NCBI RefSeq assembly: GCF_019551435.1 | Contig: NZ_CP080544.1 | Coordinates: 1,116,001-1,180,000 of the forward strand | DNA length: 64,000 nt | Direction: 5' to 3' | DNA from: Lysobacter soyae | GTDB taxonomy: Bacteria; Pseudomonadota; Gammaproteobacteria; Xanthomonadales; Xanthomonadaceae | Shown here: positions 18,134 to 29,444 of the stretch, piece by piece | How the letters are laid out: each line of letters begins with the position of its first letter | Numbering within the stretch: position 1 is the first letter of the stretch | Notes under the pieces: model-generated | What the model was told of the DNA's origin: nothing | The model's input: only the letters and a program-made list of their open reading frames with translations | Database searches by the model: none | Translations under genes and position numbers: made by a program

Positions 18134-19498
18134 ATGGCGCACGCAAGTCACTATTCGGAAGGTTACGGTCCCGTCGGTCCCGCGCCCGAGGAACACAACG
18201 TCGTTCGAACCACCTTGCATTTCGACAAGCCGTGGTCCTACGAGAACTACCTGAAAACGGGCGGCTACAGCGCGCTTCGCAAAGTGCTGGAAGAGAAAAT
18301 CGCGCCCGGCGACGTGGTCGAAATGGTCAAGCAATCCGGATTGCGCGGTCGCGGCGGCGCCGGCTTCCCGACCGGCTTGAAGTGGAGCTTCATGCCCAAG
18401 GGTGAAGGCCAAAAGTACATGTTGTGCAACTCGGACGAATCCGAGCCTGGCACGGCCAAAGATCGTGACATCTTGCGGTACAACCCGCATTCCGTCATTG
18501 AAGGCATGGCGATCGCGTGCTACGCGACCGGCTGCACCGTCGGTTACAACTACTTGCGCGGTGAATTCCACCACGAACCGTTCGAACATTTCGAAGAGGC
18601 CTTGGCCGAAGCCTATAAGAATGGCTGGCTGGGCAAGAACGTCCTCGGCAGTGGCGTCGACATCGACTTGTACGGGGTGTTGGGCGCGGGTGCTTACATT
18701 TGCGGTGAAGAAACCGCATTGATGGAATCGCTCGAAGGCAAGAAGGGCCAGCCGCGCTTCAAGCCGCCGTTCCCGGCGGGCTTCGGTCTGTATGGCAAAC
18801 CCACCACGATCAACAACACCGAAACCTATGCATCGGTTCCCGCGATCATTCGCAACGGCGCGGAATGGTTTGCGAACCTCGGCAAGCCGAACAACGGCGG
18901 CCCGAAGATTTTCTCGGTTTCCGGTCATGTGAACACGCCGGGCAATTTCGAAATCCGCTTGGGCACAAGTTTTGCAGACCTGTTAGCAATGGCCGGCGGT
19001 GTGCGCAACGGTCATAAATTGAAGGGCGTGATTCCGGGTGGTTCGTCCATGCCGGTGCTGCCTGCCGACACCATGATGTCGTTGACCATGGATTACGACG
19101 CATTGCAAAAGGCCGGTTCCGGCTTGGGTTCGGGTGCGGTGATCGTGATGGACGAAACGACCTGCATGGTTCGTGCCTGCCATCGGATCGCGCGTTTCTA
19201 TTTCAAGGAAAGTTGCGGTCAATGCACCCCGTGTCGTGAAGGCACGGGTTGGATGTACCGCTTGCTCAGCCGCATGGTCAACCATGAAGCGACGATGGAC
19301 GACTTGCAAATGTTGAAGGCCTCCGCCGGACAAATTGAAGGACACACAATCTGTGCATTCGGTGAAGCGGCCGCATGGCCCGTGCAAGGCTTCCTGCGCC
19401 ACTTCTGGCACGAGTTCGAGTACGCGATTGTGAACAAGCGTTTCTACGTGGACGATGAACGCGCCGGCACACTGATCCGCTCGGAGGTGGCCGCATGA
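18134..19498 (+). CDS. nuoF: NADH-quinone oxidoreductase subunit F
   Basis: NuoF is the 51-kDa NADH-oxidising subunit with FMN and cluster N3. Visible are the nucleotide loop [14 protein letters not shown], the FMN segment [13 protein letters not shown], the [13 protein letters not shown] motif and the 4Fe-4S ligands in [18 protein letters not shown] at 18134 (454 residues) is preferred, because a longer in-frame extension back to 18026 would lie inside nuoE. It overlaps nuoG by four bases. Confidence 0.96.
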   Translation: MAHASHYSEGYGPVGPAPEEHNVVRTTLHFDKPWSYENYLKTGGYSALRKVLEEKIAPGDVVEMVKQSGLRGRGGAGFPTGLKWSFMPKGEGQKYMLCNSDESEPGTAKDRDILRYNPHSVIEGMAIACYATGCTVGYNYLRGEFHHEPFEHFEEALAEAYKNGWLGKNVLGSGVDIDLYGVLGAGAYICGEETALMESLEGKKGQPRFKPPFPAGFGLYGKPTTINNTETYASVPAIIRNGAEWFANLGKPNNGGPKIFSVSGHVNTPGNFEIRLGTSFADLLAMAGGVRNGHKLKGVIPGGSSMPVLPADTMMSLTMDYDALQKAGSGLGSGAVIVMDETTCMVRACHRIARFYFKESCGQCTPCREGTGWMYRLLSRMVNHEATMDDLQMLKASAGQIEGHTICAFGEAAAWPVQGFLRHFWHEFEYAIVNKRFYVDDERAGTLIRSEVAA

Positions 19499-21735
19499 GC
19501 ACGCCGCCGTCAGCTGTGAACCCGAATCTGCCGCCCGATCACGTCACGGTTTTTATTGACGGTCAGGAGCTTGCGGCACCCAAGGGCTCGATGATCATCC
19601 ACGCCGCCGACAGGGCAGGTATTCCGGTTCCGCGCTTCTGCTATCACGAGAAGCTGCCCATCGCAGCGAACTGTCGCATGTGCATGGTCGACACCGAGCT
19701 GGGTGGCCGGATGGCTCCGAAGCCGTCGCCGGCCTGTGCCACGCCGGTTGCGGACGGCATGAAAATCTTTACCCGAAGCGACCGTGCACTGAAGTTCCAG
19801 CGCGACGTGATGGAATTCCTGCTCATCAACCATCCGCTGGATTGCCCGATCTGCGATCAGGGCGGCGAATGCGAATTGCAAGACGTGTCCGTCGGCTACG
19901 GTCGTTCTGTGAGCCGCTACTCGGAGCGCAAGCGTGTGGTGCCCGACGAAGACATGGGGCCGCTGGTTGCGACGGAAATGACGCGCTGCATCCAGTGCAC
20001 ACGCTGCGTGCGTTTCACCGCGGATATCGCCGGCACCTATGAGCTCGGCGGGATGCAACGGGGCGAGAATCTCCAAATCGGCACCTACGACGGCAAGCCG
20101 CTGACGACCGAATTGTCGGGCAACGTCATCGACGTTTGTCCGGTCGGCGCGCTCACCAACAAGGTTTTCCAATTCCGCGCACGCCCGTGGGAATTGGTGG
20201 CGCGCGAATCGATCGGCTATCACGACGCGATGGGAAGCAATCTCTTCCTGCATGCGAAGCGCGGTGAAGTGCTGCGCGCCGTACCGCGTGACAACGAGAC
20301 CGTCAACGAATGTTGGTTGTCGGATCGTGACCGCTATTCACATCAAGGCCTGTACGCGCAAGACCGGGCGACTTCGCCTATGGTCAAGGATGCCGATGGT
20401 GAATGGCGTGATGTGAGCTGGGACGAGGCCTTTGAAGCCGCGGCCGCGATTTTTGAGAAACATGCGGGTGACGAACTGGGCATCTTGGCCCATCCGGCCA
20501 CCAGCAATGAAGAAGGCGAGTTGCTTGCCCGCATGGCGAAGGCGTTGGGTACCGGACATTTGGATCATCGCATCCAGGCGACGGACCTCTCTGACGGTGC
20601 GCAGGCGGAAGTCTTCGGTATGCGTATTGCCGACTTCGAGCAGGCCGATCACATTGTTTTGGTCGGCACGCACATCCGTCACGAGTTGCCGTTGCTGCAC
20701 CAACGTATTCGCAAAGCGGTGGCGCGCGGTGCCAAAGTGCATGTGGTCAATCCGGTCGACTTCGAATTCACTTTCGACGTGGCCGGAAAAACCATCGTCG
20801 CGCCCTCGCAAATGGCGGCGGCCCTGGCAGCGCTGGATATCGGGCAAGCCAACATGCCGGTCGTGGTGTTGGGCCATGTCGCGGAAAGCAGTGCCTACGC
20901 CAGTGAGTTGCGTGCGGCTGCCCGTGCGTTGGCCGCGCGTTTGAATGCGAAGTTCTGTCGCGTTCCGCAAGGCGCAAACGCCATCGGTTTGGCGCGCGCA
21001 GGCGTTTTGCCATCGGGCAAAGATGCGCTGCAAATGCTTCAAGATCCGCGCAAAGCCTACGTCATCTACGGGATCGAACCGGGCCTCGACTTCGCCGATC
21101 CGGGATTGGCCGGTCGTGCGTTGGGTCCCGCAAGCGTGGTGGCCTTCAGTCACTTCGCCTGCCAATCGACGCGCGCTGTCGCAGACGTGATTCTGCCGAT
21201 CGCCCTCCTGCCGGAATTGGAGGCCACGCTGACCAATTTGCAAGGTGATGTTCAAGGCACGGAGCCGTCCGGGAAGTTGCCGGGTCTCGCGCGTGAAGGT
21301 TGGCGCGTTCTGCGTGCGTTGGGTGGCGGTCTCGGCTGGCAGGGCTTCGGCTTCAACGACCTGGCCGGGCTGCGCGCTGGTAGCGAACCCCGCACGGTGT
21401 CGCTCACGCAAGGTGGCGCAATTACCAAAGGGCAGGGCGATCTCGAAGTGACGGCAACCGATGCGATTTATCGCGTCGATGCGGTCACGCGCCGCGCCGA
21501 AGCGCTCCAAGCACATCCGCTAACGCGTGATGCGTCCTTGAGTTTGCATCCGGCAACGGCGTCAAAGCTCGGTCTGGCCAATGGCGCCATCGCCAAGCTC
21601 AAGACCGGTGCGGGTACGGCGGCTTTGCCGGTGCGCACTGATAGCGCAGTCGCAGAAGGCGTGGTCTGGGTGGAACGCGGATTTGGTGCGACCGCACCGT
21701 TGGCGACGTCGCATGCGGAGGCAAGTGCAGCATGA
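19495..21735 (+). CDS. nuoG: NADH-quinone oxidoreductase subunit G
   Basis: NuoG is the 75-kDa subunit carrying clusters N1b, N4 and N5. N-terminal ligands: a 2Fe-2S site (CYHEKLP, CRMCMVD, CATP), the His/Cys N5 site ([18 protein letters not shown]) and a 4Fe-4S site ([17 protein letters not shown]). A molybdopterin-oxidoreductase-like domain follows without an obvious cofactor site, as in other NuoG. At 746 residues it is shorter than the E. coli protein (about 900) but typical for this group. It overlaps nuoH by four bases. Confidence 0.95.
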   Translation: MSTPPSAVNPNLPPDHVTVFIDGQELAAPKGSMIIHAADRAGIPVPRFCYHEKLPIAANCRMCMVDTELGGRMAPKPSPACATPVADGMKIFTRSDRALKFQRDVMEFLLINHPLDCPICDQGGECELQDVSVGYGRSVSRYSERKRVVPDEDMGPLVATEMTRCIQCTRCVRFTADIAGTYELGGMQRGENLQIGTYDGKPLTTELSGNVIDVCPVGALTNKVFQFRARPWELVARESIGYHDAMGSNLFLHAKRGEVLRAVPRDNETVNECWLSDRDRYSHQGLYAQDRATSPMVKDADGEWRDVSWDEAFEAAAAIFEKHAGDELGILAHPATSNEEGELLARMAKALGTGHLDHRIQATDLSDGAQAEVFGMRIADFEQADHIVLVGTHIRHELPLLHQRIRKAVARGAKVHVVNPVDFEFTFDVAGKTIVAPSQMAAALAALDIGQANMPVVVLGHVAESSAYASELRAAARALAARLNAKFCRVPQGANAIGLARAGVLPSGKDALQMLQDPRKAYVIYGIEPGLDFADPGLAGRALGPASVVAFSHFACQSTRAVADVILPIALLPELEATLTNLQGDVQGTEPSGKLPGLAREGWRVLRALGGGLGWQGFGFNDLAGLRAGSEPRTVSLTQGGAITKGQGDLEVTATDAIYRVDAVTRRAEALQAHPLTRDASLSLHPATASKLGLANGAIAKLKTGAGTAALPVRTDSAVAEGVVWVERGFGATAPLATSHAEASAA

Positions 21736-22811
21736 TGCAGTACATCGACCCCATTCGAGACTTCTTCCTGAGCTTTGGCACCGTCGGTTTGCTGGCTTGG
21801 ATCGTCCTCAAGATTCTGTTGATTGCGGTGCCGGTGATCATCACCGTTGCTTTTTACGTGGTTTGGGAACGCAAACTGATCGGTTGGATGCATACCCGTC
21901 ATGGTCCGATGTACGTCGGCATGGGGATCTTCCAGGCCTTTGCGGACGTGTTCAAACTGCTCTTCAAGGAAGTGCTGAGTCCGGCCAAAGCCAATCGGTT
22001 CCTGTTCGTGCTAGCGCCCTTGATCGGGCTCGCCCCGGCATTCGCCGCATGGGCCGTTGTGCCGTTTGATACCCAACTCGTCTTGGCGAATGTCAATGCC
22101 GGCTTGATGTACCTCCTGGCCATGACCTCGCTCGGCGTGTACGGCACCATTCTTGCCGGTTGGGCTTCCAACTCCAAGTACGCCTTCCTCGGCGCCATGC
22201 GGTCCGCGGCACAAGTGGTCAGCTACGAAATCGCCATGGGCTTTGCGCTCGTGGGCGTGTTGATTGCCGCGGGCAGCCTCAATCTGACCGACATCGTCAT
22301 GGCACAGTCCGGCTCGAAAGGTCCGTTCGACTGGTTCTGGCTGCCGCTGCTGCCGCTGTTTATTGTCTACTTCGTGTCAGGTGTTGCGGAAACCAACCGC
22401 GCGCCGTTCGACGTGGTCGAAGGCGAATCGGAAATCGTCGCCGGGCACATGGTCGAGTATTCCGGCGCCCAGTTCGCACTGTTCTTCCTGGCGGAATACG
22501 CGAACATGATTCTGGTCAGCATTCTGACCGCGCTCTTCTTCACGGGCGGCTGGCTGAGCCCGTTCCAAGGTCTGTACGACGGCCACGTGCATTGGTTGGT
22601 CGACTGGATCTGGAAGGGCGGCGCACTTTGGCTGTTCCTGAAAGCATTTTTCTTCATGAGCTGTTTCATTTGGTTCCGCGCGTCGTTCCCGCGCTACCGC
22701 TATGACCAGATCATGCGCCTGGGTTGGAAGGTATTTATCCCGCTGGCCCTGGTTTGGATCTTCGTGACGGCGCTCATGGCGTATTTCAACGTCTTCGTGC
22801 CGTTCAAGTGA
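21732..22811 (+). CDS. nuoH: NADH-quinone oxidoreductase subunit H
   Basis: NuoH is the membrane subunit that forms most of the quinone entry chamber. About eight membrane helices are visible. The acidic loop [27 protein letters not shown], cited here only by its first residues AETNRAPFD and by VEGESE, is the family hallmark linking quinone and proton sites. The family signature [15 protein letters not shown] near residue 45 is present. The length is 359 residues. ATG at 21732 overlaps the nuoG stop. Confidence 0.96.
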   Translation: MMQYIDPIRDFFLSFGTVGLLAWIVLKILLIAVPVIITVAFYVVWERKLIGWMHTRHGPMYVGMGIFQAFADVFKLLFKEVLSPAKANRFLFVLAPLIGLAPAFAAWAVVPFDTQLVLANVNAGLMYLLAMTSLGVYGTILAGWASNSKYAFLGAMRSAAQVVSYEIAMGFALVGVLIAAGSLNLTDIVMAQSGSKGPFDWFWLPLLPLFIVYFVSGVAETNRAPFDVVEGESEIVAGHMVEYSGAQFALFFLAEYANMILVSILTALFFTGGWLSPFQGLYDGHVHWLVDWIWKGGALWLFLKAFFFMSCFIWFRASFPRYRYDQIMRLGWKVFIPLALVWIFVTALMAYFNVFVPFK

Positions 22812-22818
22812 GACAGAG

Positions 22819-23307
22819 ATGAGCCGAATTGTTCCTTTTTTCAAAAGTCTTCTCCTCATTGAGCTCATCAAGGGCTTGGGGCTGACGCTGAAATACGTGT
22901 TCCGTCCGAAGTACACGCTGATGTACCCGATGGAAAAGACGCCGCAGTCGCCGCGCTTCCGCGGCATTCATGCCTTACGTCGTTATCCGAACGGCGAAGA
23001 GCGCTGCATCGCTTGCAAACTTTGCGAGGCGGTGTGTCCGGCACTGGCCATCACGATCGATTCGGCACCGCGTGAAGACGGCACCCGCCGCACGACGCGC
23101 TATGACATCGATTTGTTCAAATGCATTTTCTGTGGCTTTTGTGAAGAGAGCTGCCCGGTCGATTCGATTGTCGAAACGCATGTGTTTGAGTATCACTTCG
23201 ACAAGCGCGGTCAAAACATCCTGACCAAGCCGACGTTGCTTGCCATCGGTGACCGCTTGGAAGCGGAAATCGCAGAACGCCGCGCCATCGACGCGCCTTA
23301 CCGCTGA
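22819..23307 (+). CDS. nuoI: NADH-quinone oxidoreductase subunit I
   Basis: NuoI is a ferredoxin-like subunit carrying clusters N6a and N6b that pass electrons to N2 in NuoB. Two canonical 4Fe-4S motifs are visible: [12 protein letters not shown] and [12 protein letters not shown]. The N-terminal amphipathic helix (residues 5-22) sits against the membrane arm. The length is 162 residues. There is a 7-base gap after nuoH and a further 7 bases before nuoJ. Confidence 0.96.
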   Translation: MSRIVPFFKSLLLIELIKGLGLTLKYVFRPKYTLMYPMEKTPQSPRFRGIHALRRYPNGEERCIACKLCEAVCPALAITIDSAPREDGTRRTTRYDIDLFKCIFCGFCEESCPVDSIVETHVFEYHFDKRGQNILTKPTLLAIGDRLEAEIAERRAIDAPYR

Positions 23308-23314
23308 GGATCGC

Positions 23315-23947
23315 ATGGACTTTACGTTGATCGCTTTTTACGCATTCGCCGTACTGGCCGCCGCCGCGGGTATCGGCGTCATTTCGGTACGCAATCCGGT
23401 CGTCGCTGCGTTGCTGCTGGTGCTCACCTTCTTCTCCGTGGCCTGCACTTGGATCATTGCCGGTGCCGAGTTTCTCGGTGTTGCCCTCATCGTGGTTTAC
23501 GTGGGCGCGGTGATGGTGCTGTTCCTGTTCGTGGTGATGATGTTGGATCTCGACGTCGAGCCGTTGCGAGAGGGCTTTGTCAAATTCATGCCGGTCGGTC
23601 TCGTGGTCGCGGTCATCATGCTGGTGGAAATGCTCACGTTGATCGGCGTGCGCGCCAAGCTTGCGCCGTTCCGCGAAATCACCGATGAAGCGCCCAACGC
23701 GGTGTGGCTTGCGCGAAACCTTTTCACGGACTTCCTGTTGCCGTTTGAAGTGGCCGCGATCATTTTGACCATGGCCGTGGTCGCCGCGGTGATGCTGACC
23801 TTGCGTCGCCGCCCGGGCATCAAGCATCAGATTCCGTCGGAACAAGTCCGAGTGAAATCTGCTGACCGCTTGCGTCTTGTGAAAATGCCAGTCAGTGAAA
23901 AACGCGTGGCCGCACAGGCGGCGCCGGACGAGGAGGGTGCGCAATGA
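23315..23947 (+). CDS. nuoJ: NADH-quinone oxidoreductase subunit J
   Basis: NuoJ is a membrane-arm subunit with five helices, including the helix with a pi-bulge that gates proton transfer (around [18 protein letters not shown], with YVGAV conserved). I chose ATG at 23315 (210 residues), since the protein then starts in the first helix; the frame remains open upstream into nuoI. The C-terminal 45 residues are charged and soluble. It overlaps nuoK by four bases. Confidence 0.93.
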   Translation: MDFTLIAFYAFAVLAAAAGIGVISVRNPVVAALLLVLTFFSVACTWIIAGAEFLGVALIVVYVGAVMVLFLFVVMMLDLDVEPLREGFVKFMPVGLVVAVIMLVEMLTLIGVRAKLAPFREITDEAPNAVWLARNLFTDFLLPFEVAAIILTMAVVAAVMLTLRRRPGIKHQIPSEQVRVKSADRLRLVKMPVSEKRVAAQAAPDEEGAQ

Positions 23948-24255
23948 CCGCGCTGGGTTTGGGACACTATTTGACTTTGGCTGCCGTGCTGTTCTGCATC
24001 AGCGTCGCCGGCATCATCCTCAACCGCAAGAACGTCATCATTCTGTTGATGTCGATTGAATTGATGCTGCTGTCGGTCAACATCAATTTCGTCGCGTTTT
24101 CACGCTACATGAATGATGCGGCCGGACAAGTCTTCGTCTTCTTCATTCTCACCGTTGCCGCTGCCGAAACCGCCATCGGACTGGCCATTCTGGTGACTCT
24201 GTTCCGTAATCGCCGCACGATCAACGTGGCCGAACTCGATACCTTGAAGGGCTGA
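23944..24255 (+). CDS. nuoK: NADH-quinone oxidoreductase subunit K
   Basis: NuoK is a three-helix subunit of the proton path. Conserved glutamates are visible in helix 2 ([13 protein letters not shown]) and helix 3 ([12 protein letters not shown]). The length is 103 residues, as in the family. ATG at 23944 overlaps the nuoJ stop by four bases. Confidence 0.96.
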   Translation: MTALGLGHYLTLAAVLFCISVAGIILNRKNVIILLMSIELMLLSVNINFVAFSRYMNDAAGQVFVFFILTVAAAETAIGLAILVTLFRNRRTINVAELDTLKG

Positions 24256-24257
24256 AC

Positions 24258-26321
24258 ATGACGGGTACTGAACTCACGTTGTCGCAACCGGTTCTGGTCG
24301 CGATTGTCCTGGCACCGCTACTGGGCTCGATCATTGCCGGCCTGTTCGGCAAATTCGTCGGCCGCACGGGTGCGCACATCGCAACCATCGCCGGTGTGGC
24401 CATCAGCTGTGCGTTGTCGATCTCCGTGCTGTGGCAATTGCAACACGGCGCCGCGAGCTTCAATCAAAATCTCTACACGTGGTTCGACATCGGTGGCATC
24501 AGTGCCCACGTCGGATTCATGGTGGACAACCTCACGGCCATGATGATGGTGGTGGTGACCTTCGTGTCGCTGCTGGTCCACCTCTACACCATCGGCTACA
24601 TGCACGAAGATCCGGGTTACCAACGCTTCTTCAGCTACATCTCGTTGTTTACCTTCTCGATGTTGATGCTCGTCATGAGCAACAACTTCCTGCAGCTGTT
24701 CTTCGGCTGGGAAGCGGTGGGCTTGGTTTCCTACTTGTTGATCGGTTTCTGGTTCAAAAAGCCCACGGCGGTGTTCGCCAACCTCAAAGCGTTTTTGGTC
24801 AATCGCGTGGGGGATTTCGGATTCCTGCTCGGGATCGCTGGTGTGCTGTATTGGTTGGGCACGCTCGACTACGCACAGGCCTTTGCCGGTGCGAGCAAGC
24901 TGAACAGCCAAGTCGAAATTTTTGCCGGACATCCCTGGACGATGGCCACGGTCGTGTGCATCTGTCTGTTCATCGGCGCGATGGGCAAGTCCGCCCAGGT
25001 ACCGTTGCACGTTTGGCTGCCTGACTCGATGGAAGGTCCGACGCCGATTTCTGCGTTGATCCACGCCGCGACCATGGTGACCGCGGGTATTTTCATGGTC
25101 GCGCGGATGTCGCCGCTGTTCGAACTGTCGCAGACAGCACTGAACTTCGTCTTGTTCATTGGTGCAACAACGGCCTTCTGGACCGGCTTGATTGGCATGG
25201 TGCAAAACGACATCAAGCGCGTTGTTGCCTATTCCACACTGTCGCAGCTCGGCTATATGACGGTCGCGCTGGGTGTCAGTGCCTATTCCGCAGCAGTCTT
25301 CCACTTGATGACGCACGCTTTCTTCAAGGCCTTGCTGTTCTTGGCAGCGGGTAGCGTGATCATCGGCATGCACCATGAACAGGACATGCGAAAGATGGGT
25401 GGCCTGCGCAAATACATGCCGATCACCTATTGGACGTCCTTGATCGGCACGCTGGCATTGGTTGGCACGCCGTTCTTCAGCGGTTTCTATTCCAAAGACA
25501 CGATCATCGAAGCGGCGGCAGAGCATGCGCACGAACACGGCGGTGCCATTGCGCAATACGCCTACTGGGCGGTGTTGTTGGGTGCTTTCGTGACGTCTTT
25601 CTACAGCTTCCGTTTGCTGTACATGACCTTCTTCGGCATAGAGCGCTTCCGCGATGCGCACGATGACCATCACGCCCATGACGACCATGGCCACAATGAT
25701 GCGCATCACGGCGCACATGAGCCGCATGAGTCTCCGTGGGTGGTGACGGTGCCGCTGGTGCTGTTGGCGATTCCGTCGATCGTGGTGGGTTTCTTCACCA
25801 TCGGTCCGATGCTGCACGGCAAGGGCACCGACGGTCATGCACTGGGCAAGGGCTTCTTCGACGGCGTCATCCAGATGCCGGCCGATGGCGCGATGGCAAA
25901 GCTCGGCGAAGAATTCCACGGCGCTTTGGCCATGGCATTGCACGGCTTCACCGCCATGCCGTTCTTCCTCGCGCTGGCCGGCTTCCTGCTTGCCACCGTG
26001 ATGTATGTTTGGCGCCCGGAGCTTCCCGCGAAGGCGGCCAAGGTGTTTGCGCTGCCGATCCGCATCCTGGAAGAAAAATACGGCTTCGACAAGCTGTGGA
26101 TCAACGGCTTCGCCGGCGGCAGCGTTCTGCTCGGCCGTCTGTCGCGCTGGTTCGACAGCAAGGTCATTGACGAGCACGGCGTCAACGGTGCCGCACGTGA
26201 TGTCAACGATCTCGCGACTTTGATTCGTCGCGGTTCGACCGGTTATCTCTATCAATACGCCTTTGCCATGATCATCGGCCTCATTCTTTTGCTCGCTTGG
26301 CTGATCAAGGTGGCCGCATGA
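24258..26321 (+). CDS. nuoL: NADH-quinone oxidoreductase subunit L, with His-rich loop
   Basis: NuoL is the distal antiporter-like subunit that pumps protons and carries the long lateral helix. About 16 membrane helices are visible. Conserved segments include LQLFFGWEAVGLVSYLLIGFW (Glu of the ion path, cited here by FFGWEAVG), PLHVWLPDSMEGPTPISALIHAATMV (Lys/His region, cited by WLPDSMEGPTP) and HAFFKALLFLAAG. The length is 687 residues. Residues 466-491 form a hydrophilic loop with 10 His among many Asp and Ala. It overlaps nuoM by four bases. Confidence 0.96.
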   Translation: MTGTELTLSQPVLVAIVLAPLLGSIIAGLFGKFVGRTGAHIATIAGVAISCALSISVLWQLQHGAASFNQNLYTWFDIGGISAHVGFMVDNLTAMMMVVVTFVSLLVHLYTIGYMHEDPGYQRFFSYISLFTFSMLMLVMSNNFLQLFFGWEAVGLVSYLLIGFWFKKPTAVFANLKAFLVNRVGDFGFLLGIAGVLYWLGTLDYAQAFAGASKLNSQVEIFAGHPWTMATVVCICLFIGAMGKSAQVPLHVWLPDSMEGPTPISALIHAATMVTAGIFMVARMSPLFELSQTALNFVLFIGATTAFWTGLIGMVQNDIKRVVAYSTLSQLGYMTVALGVSAYSAAVFHLMTHAFFKALLFLAAGSVIIGMHHEQDMRKMGGLRKYMPITYWTSLIGTLALVGTPFFSGFYSKDTIIEAAAEHAHEHGGAIAQYAYWAVLLGAFVTSFYSFRLLYMTFFGIERFRDAHDDHHAHDDHGHNDAHHGAHEPHESPWVVTVPLVLLAIPSIVVGFFTIGPMLHGKGTDGHALGKGFFDGVIQMPADGAMAKLGEEFHGALAMALHGFTAMPFFLALAGFLLATVMYVWRPELPAKAAKVFALPIRILEEKYGFDKLWINGFAGGSVLLGRLSRWFDSKVIDEHGVNGAARDVNDLATLIRRGSTGYLYQYAFAMIIGLILLLAWLIKVAA

Positions 26322-27835
26322 TGCCTATGCCTCTTCTCAGTATTTTGATTTGGTTGCCGATCCTCGGCGGTCTGGCTGTTTTTGCCTTCGGCGAACGTGC
26401 CAATGCCGCGCGTTGGTGTTCGATTCTCATCGCTGCCGTCACCCTTGCACTCAGTATTCCGTTGTATACGGGCTTTGCGCAGGGCGAGGGCGGCATGCAG
26501 TTCGTCGAGCAGCTGGCATGGATTGATGCATGGAAGATCCAATACCATCTGGGCGTTGACGGCATCTCGATCGCGCTCATCATCCTCACCACCATCACCT
26601 CGCTGCTGGTCTTGATTGGTGCTTGGGGTTCGGTCGACAAGAAGGTCAATCAGTATTACGGCCTGTTCTTGATTCTTGAAGGCCTGATGATCGGCGTGTT
26701 CAGTGCGCTCGATGCCATCCTCTTCTATGTCTTCTTCGAAGGCATGCTGATTCCGATGTTCGTCATCATCGGTATCTGGGGCGGTCCGCGCCGTGTGTAC
26801 GCGTCGATCAAGTTCTTCTTGTACACCTTCCTCGGTTCCCTGTTCATGCTCTTGGCGCTGATCTACCTGTACTTGAAGGGTGGCAGCTGGCAGTTGCAAG
26901 ACATGTATGCGTTGCCGCTGACCGCGACCGAGCAGATGTGGCTGTTCTTCGGCTTCCTCGCAGCGTTCGCGGTGAAAGTGCCGATGTTCCCGGTGCATAC
27001 CTGGCTTCCGGATGCCCACGTCGAGGCGCCGACAGGTGGCTCCGTGGTGCTTGCGGCAATCATGTTGAAGATCGGTGGCTACGGCTTCCTTCGTTTCAGC
27101 TTGCCGATCACCCCGGACGCCAGCCATGAGTGGGCCTGGTTGGTGATCGCCTTGTCGCTGATTGCAGTGGTTTATGTCGGACTTGTGGCCCTTGTCCAAG
27201 ACGACATGAAAAAGCTCATCGCGTATTCGTCGATCTCGCACATGGGCTTTGTCACCTTGGGTACCTTCATCGCTTTGGGCATGATTCGCGATCAGGGCAA
27301 CACCGCCGGTGCGCAGTTGGCCTTGCAGGGCGCCATGGTGCAAATGATTTCTCACGGTTTTGTGTCCGGTGCCATGTTCTCCTGTGTCGGCGTGTTGTAT
27401 GACCGCGTCCACAGCCGGATGATTCGCGACTACGGCGGCGTGGCCAACACCATGCCGTGGTTTGCCGGACTCGTCGTCTTGTTTGCCATGGCGAACTCGG
27501 GATTGCCGGGTACCAGTGGTTTCGTCGGCGAGTTCATGGTCATTGTGGCGAGCTTCCAACACAATCCGTTGATCGCTTTTGCCGCTGCACTCACCCTCAT
27601 CATCGGTGCGGGTTACACCCTTTGGCTCGTCAAGCGTGTCATTTGGGGAGAGGTCGGCAATGCCAATGTCGCCGCGCTGAAAGACATCAATCCGCGTGAA
27701 GTCACGGTGCTTCTGGCCTTCGCCGCCGGCGTCTTGGTGCTGGGCGTCTGGCCGAAACCGCTGACTGATCTCATGCAACCCGCCATCGAACATCTCGTGA
27801 CCTTGATCGCGAGCAGCAAGATTCCCGGACCGTAA
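26318..27835 (+). CDS. nuoM: NADH-quinone oxidoreductase subunit M
   Basis: NuoM is an antiporter-like proton-pumping subunit of complex I. Key residues: Glu in FFEGMLIPMF, and Lys/His in FAVKVPMFPVHTWLPDAHVEAPT (cited by VKVPMFPVHTWLPDAH). About 14 helices and 505 residues are seen from ATG at 26318, which overlaps the nuoL TGA as ATGA. An ATG three bases later is also possible. A TTG further upstream would lie inside nuoL and is not needed. Confidence 0.95.
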   Translation: MMPMPLLSILIWLPILGGLAVFAFGERANAARWCSILIAAVTLALSIPLYTGFAQGEGGMQFVEQLAWIDAWKIQYHLGVDGISIALIILTTITSLLVLIGAWGSVDKKVNQYYGLFLILEGLMIGVFSALDAILFYVFFEGMLIPMFVIIGIWGGPRRVYASIKFFLYTFLGSLFMLLALIYLYLKGGSWQLQDMYALPLTATEQMWLFFGFLAAFAVKVPMFPVHTWLPDAHVEAPTGGSVVLAAIMLKIGGYGFLRFSLPITPDASHEWAWLVIALSLIAVVYVGLVALVQDDMKKLIAYSSISHMGFVTLGTFIALGMIRDQGNTAGAQLALQGAMVQMISHGFVSGAMFSCVGVLYDRVHSRMIRDYGGVANTMPWFAGLVVLFAMANSGLPGTSGFVGEFMVIVASFQHNPLIAFAAALTLIIGAGYTLWLVKRVIWGEVGNANVAALKDINPREVTVLLAFAAGVLVLGVWPKPLTDLMQPAIEHLVTLIASSKIPGP

Positions 27836-27837
27836 TA

Positions 27838-29289
27838 ATGCAGACGACGCTTACACAAATGAATCCGGCCGAGTTGTGGCCACTGCTGCCGGAATTGGTT
27901 TTGGCGGGCGCGGCGTTTGCCTTGCTCATGTTGGATATCTTCCTGGCGCCCAAGCGCCAAGGCCATGCGCATTGGTTGGGCTTGATCGTCCTGCTGGTGG
28001 TCGCGGGCCTGACCCTCGGTGGCTTTGGCGGCCACGGCGTGGTCTTGAATGAAATGTTCATTCGTGACAATGCTGCGGATGTCATGAAGACCGTGATCTG
28101 CGTGGTCAGTGCATTGGCGTTCGTTTACGCCTGGCCGTACTTGCGCGCGCGCGGGCTGTATCAAGGCGAAATTTCGATTTTGATGCTCCTCGCAACCCTC
28201 GGCATGATGCTGATGGTGTCGGCGAACAGCCTGGTGATGATCTATCTCGGCTTGGAAATGTTGGCGCTGAGCTCCTACGCATTGGTGGCGTCTGATCGCG
28301 ACAATGCCGTGGCTTCGGAAGGGGCGATGAAATATTTCGTTCTGGGGGCGTTGGCCTCGGGCATGTTGTTGTTCGGCATGTCACTGATTTATGGCGCGGC
28401 GCACTCGCTCAACCTGGCTGAAATCTATGCGGTGGCCGGCAACAACAGCCAGCCGGGTCTGCTATTGGCTGGTTCGGCATTGGCGATCGCGGGTATTGCC
28501 TTCAAATTGGGGGCAGCGCCTTTCCACATGTGGTTGCCTGACGTGTACGAGTCGGCACCGACTCCCATCACATTGTTCATCGGCTCGGCCCCGAAAATTG
28601 CCGCGTTGGCGATGTTGTGGCGCTTGCTTGAAACCGGACTTGGTTCGATGGGCAACGAATGGCACTCGATGATTGCCGTGTTGGCTGCGCTGTCGTTGGT
28701 CATCGGTAATTTGTTCGCCATCATGCAAACCAATCTGCGACGCATGTTGGCCTACTCGACGATTTCGCACATGGGCTATGTGCTGACCGCCGTGGCCGGC
28801 GGTGGGCAGGATGGCTACAGCGCCGCATTGATCTACACCATTTTCTACGCCCTGATGACGACGGCTTCGTTCGGTTTGATTGCGTTGCTGGCCCGCGACG
28901 GCTTCGAAGCGGACAAAATTGACGACTATCGCGGCCTGTTGCAGCGCTCGCCTTTCACTGCGTTCATGATGTTGTGCGTCATGGCCTCGCTCGCGGGGAT
29001 TCCGCCATTCGTCGGCTTCTTCATCAAGCTGTCGGTACTGCAAGCGGCAATCCAAGGCGGCTTCCTGTGGTTGGCGCTGGTGGGTGTGGTGATGGCCGTG
29101 GTCGGTGCGTTCTATTACCTGCGCGTCATCAAGGTCATGATGTTTGATAGCGCCGAAGGCGCACCGGAACTGAAAATCACGCCGACCCCGGGTTACGGAT
29201 TGATCATCGGCATCAATTGCTTGTTGCTCTTGGTGGCCAGCGTGTTTTACCAGCCGATCATGGCCTGGTGTGTCGGGGCATTTGCTTGA
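27838..29289 (+). CDS. nuoN: NADH-quinone oxidoreductase subunit N
   Basis: NuoN is the third antiporter-like subunit and the last gene of the operon. About 14 membrane helices are visible, with the conserved Glu in YLGLEMLALSSYAL and Lys region in FKLGAAPFHMWLPDVYESAPTP (cited by GAAPFHMWLPD). The length is 483 residues. ATG at 27838 follows the nuoM stop after two bases. No terminator-like hairpin was seen directly after it; the tRNA-fMet promoter begins 22 bases downstream. Confidence 0.95.
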   Translation: MQTTLTQMNPAELWPLLPELVLAGAAFALLMLDIFLAPKRQGHAHWLGLIVLLVVAGLTLGGFGGHGVVLNEMFIRDNAADVMKTVICVVSALAFVYAWPYLRARGLYQGEISILMLLATLGMMLMVSANSLVMIYLGLEMLALSSYALVASDRDNAVASEGAMKYFVLGALASGMLLFGMSLIYGAAHSLNLAEIYAVAGNNSQPGLLLAGSALAIAGIAFKLGAAPFHMWLPDVYESAPTPITLFIGSAPKIAALAMLWRLLETGLGSMGNEWHSMIAVLAALSLVIGNLFAIMQTNLRRMLAYSTISHMGYVLTAVAGGGQDGYSAALIYTIFYALMTTASFGLIALLARDGFEADKIDDYRGLLQRSPFTAFMMLCVMASLAGIPPFVGFFIKLSVLQAAIQGGFLWLALVGVVMAVVGAFYYLRVIKVMMFDSAEGAPELKITPTPGYGLIIGINCLLLLVASVFYQPIMAWCVGAFA

Positions 29290-29310
29290 GTGAATGTCGC
29301 GTAATCGCTA

Positions 29311-29339
29311 TTGCATGATGAACGATTGGGTGTTACAGT
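29311..29339 (+). promoter_or_regulatory. Candidate promoter of tRNA-fMet
   Basis: TTGCAT (29311-29316) and TACAGT (29334-29339), 17 bases apart, with TG upstream of the -10 box as in extended -10 promoters. Transcription would start near 29346, a few bases before the mature tRNA. Box matches are partial, so support comes mainly from spacing. Confidence 0.42.
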
Positions 29340-29350
29340 TTCCAACTTGC

Positions 29351-29427
<77 letters not shown>

Positions 29428-29444
29428 AACATGCAGCATATGGC

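Noticed and set aside
24318-26255. Reverse-strand open frame of 645 codons opposite nuoL
   Set aside because: It is an antisense shadow; its very high His/Arg/Gln content mirrors the codons of the membrane subunit.
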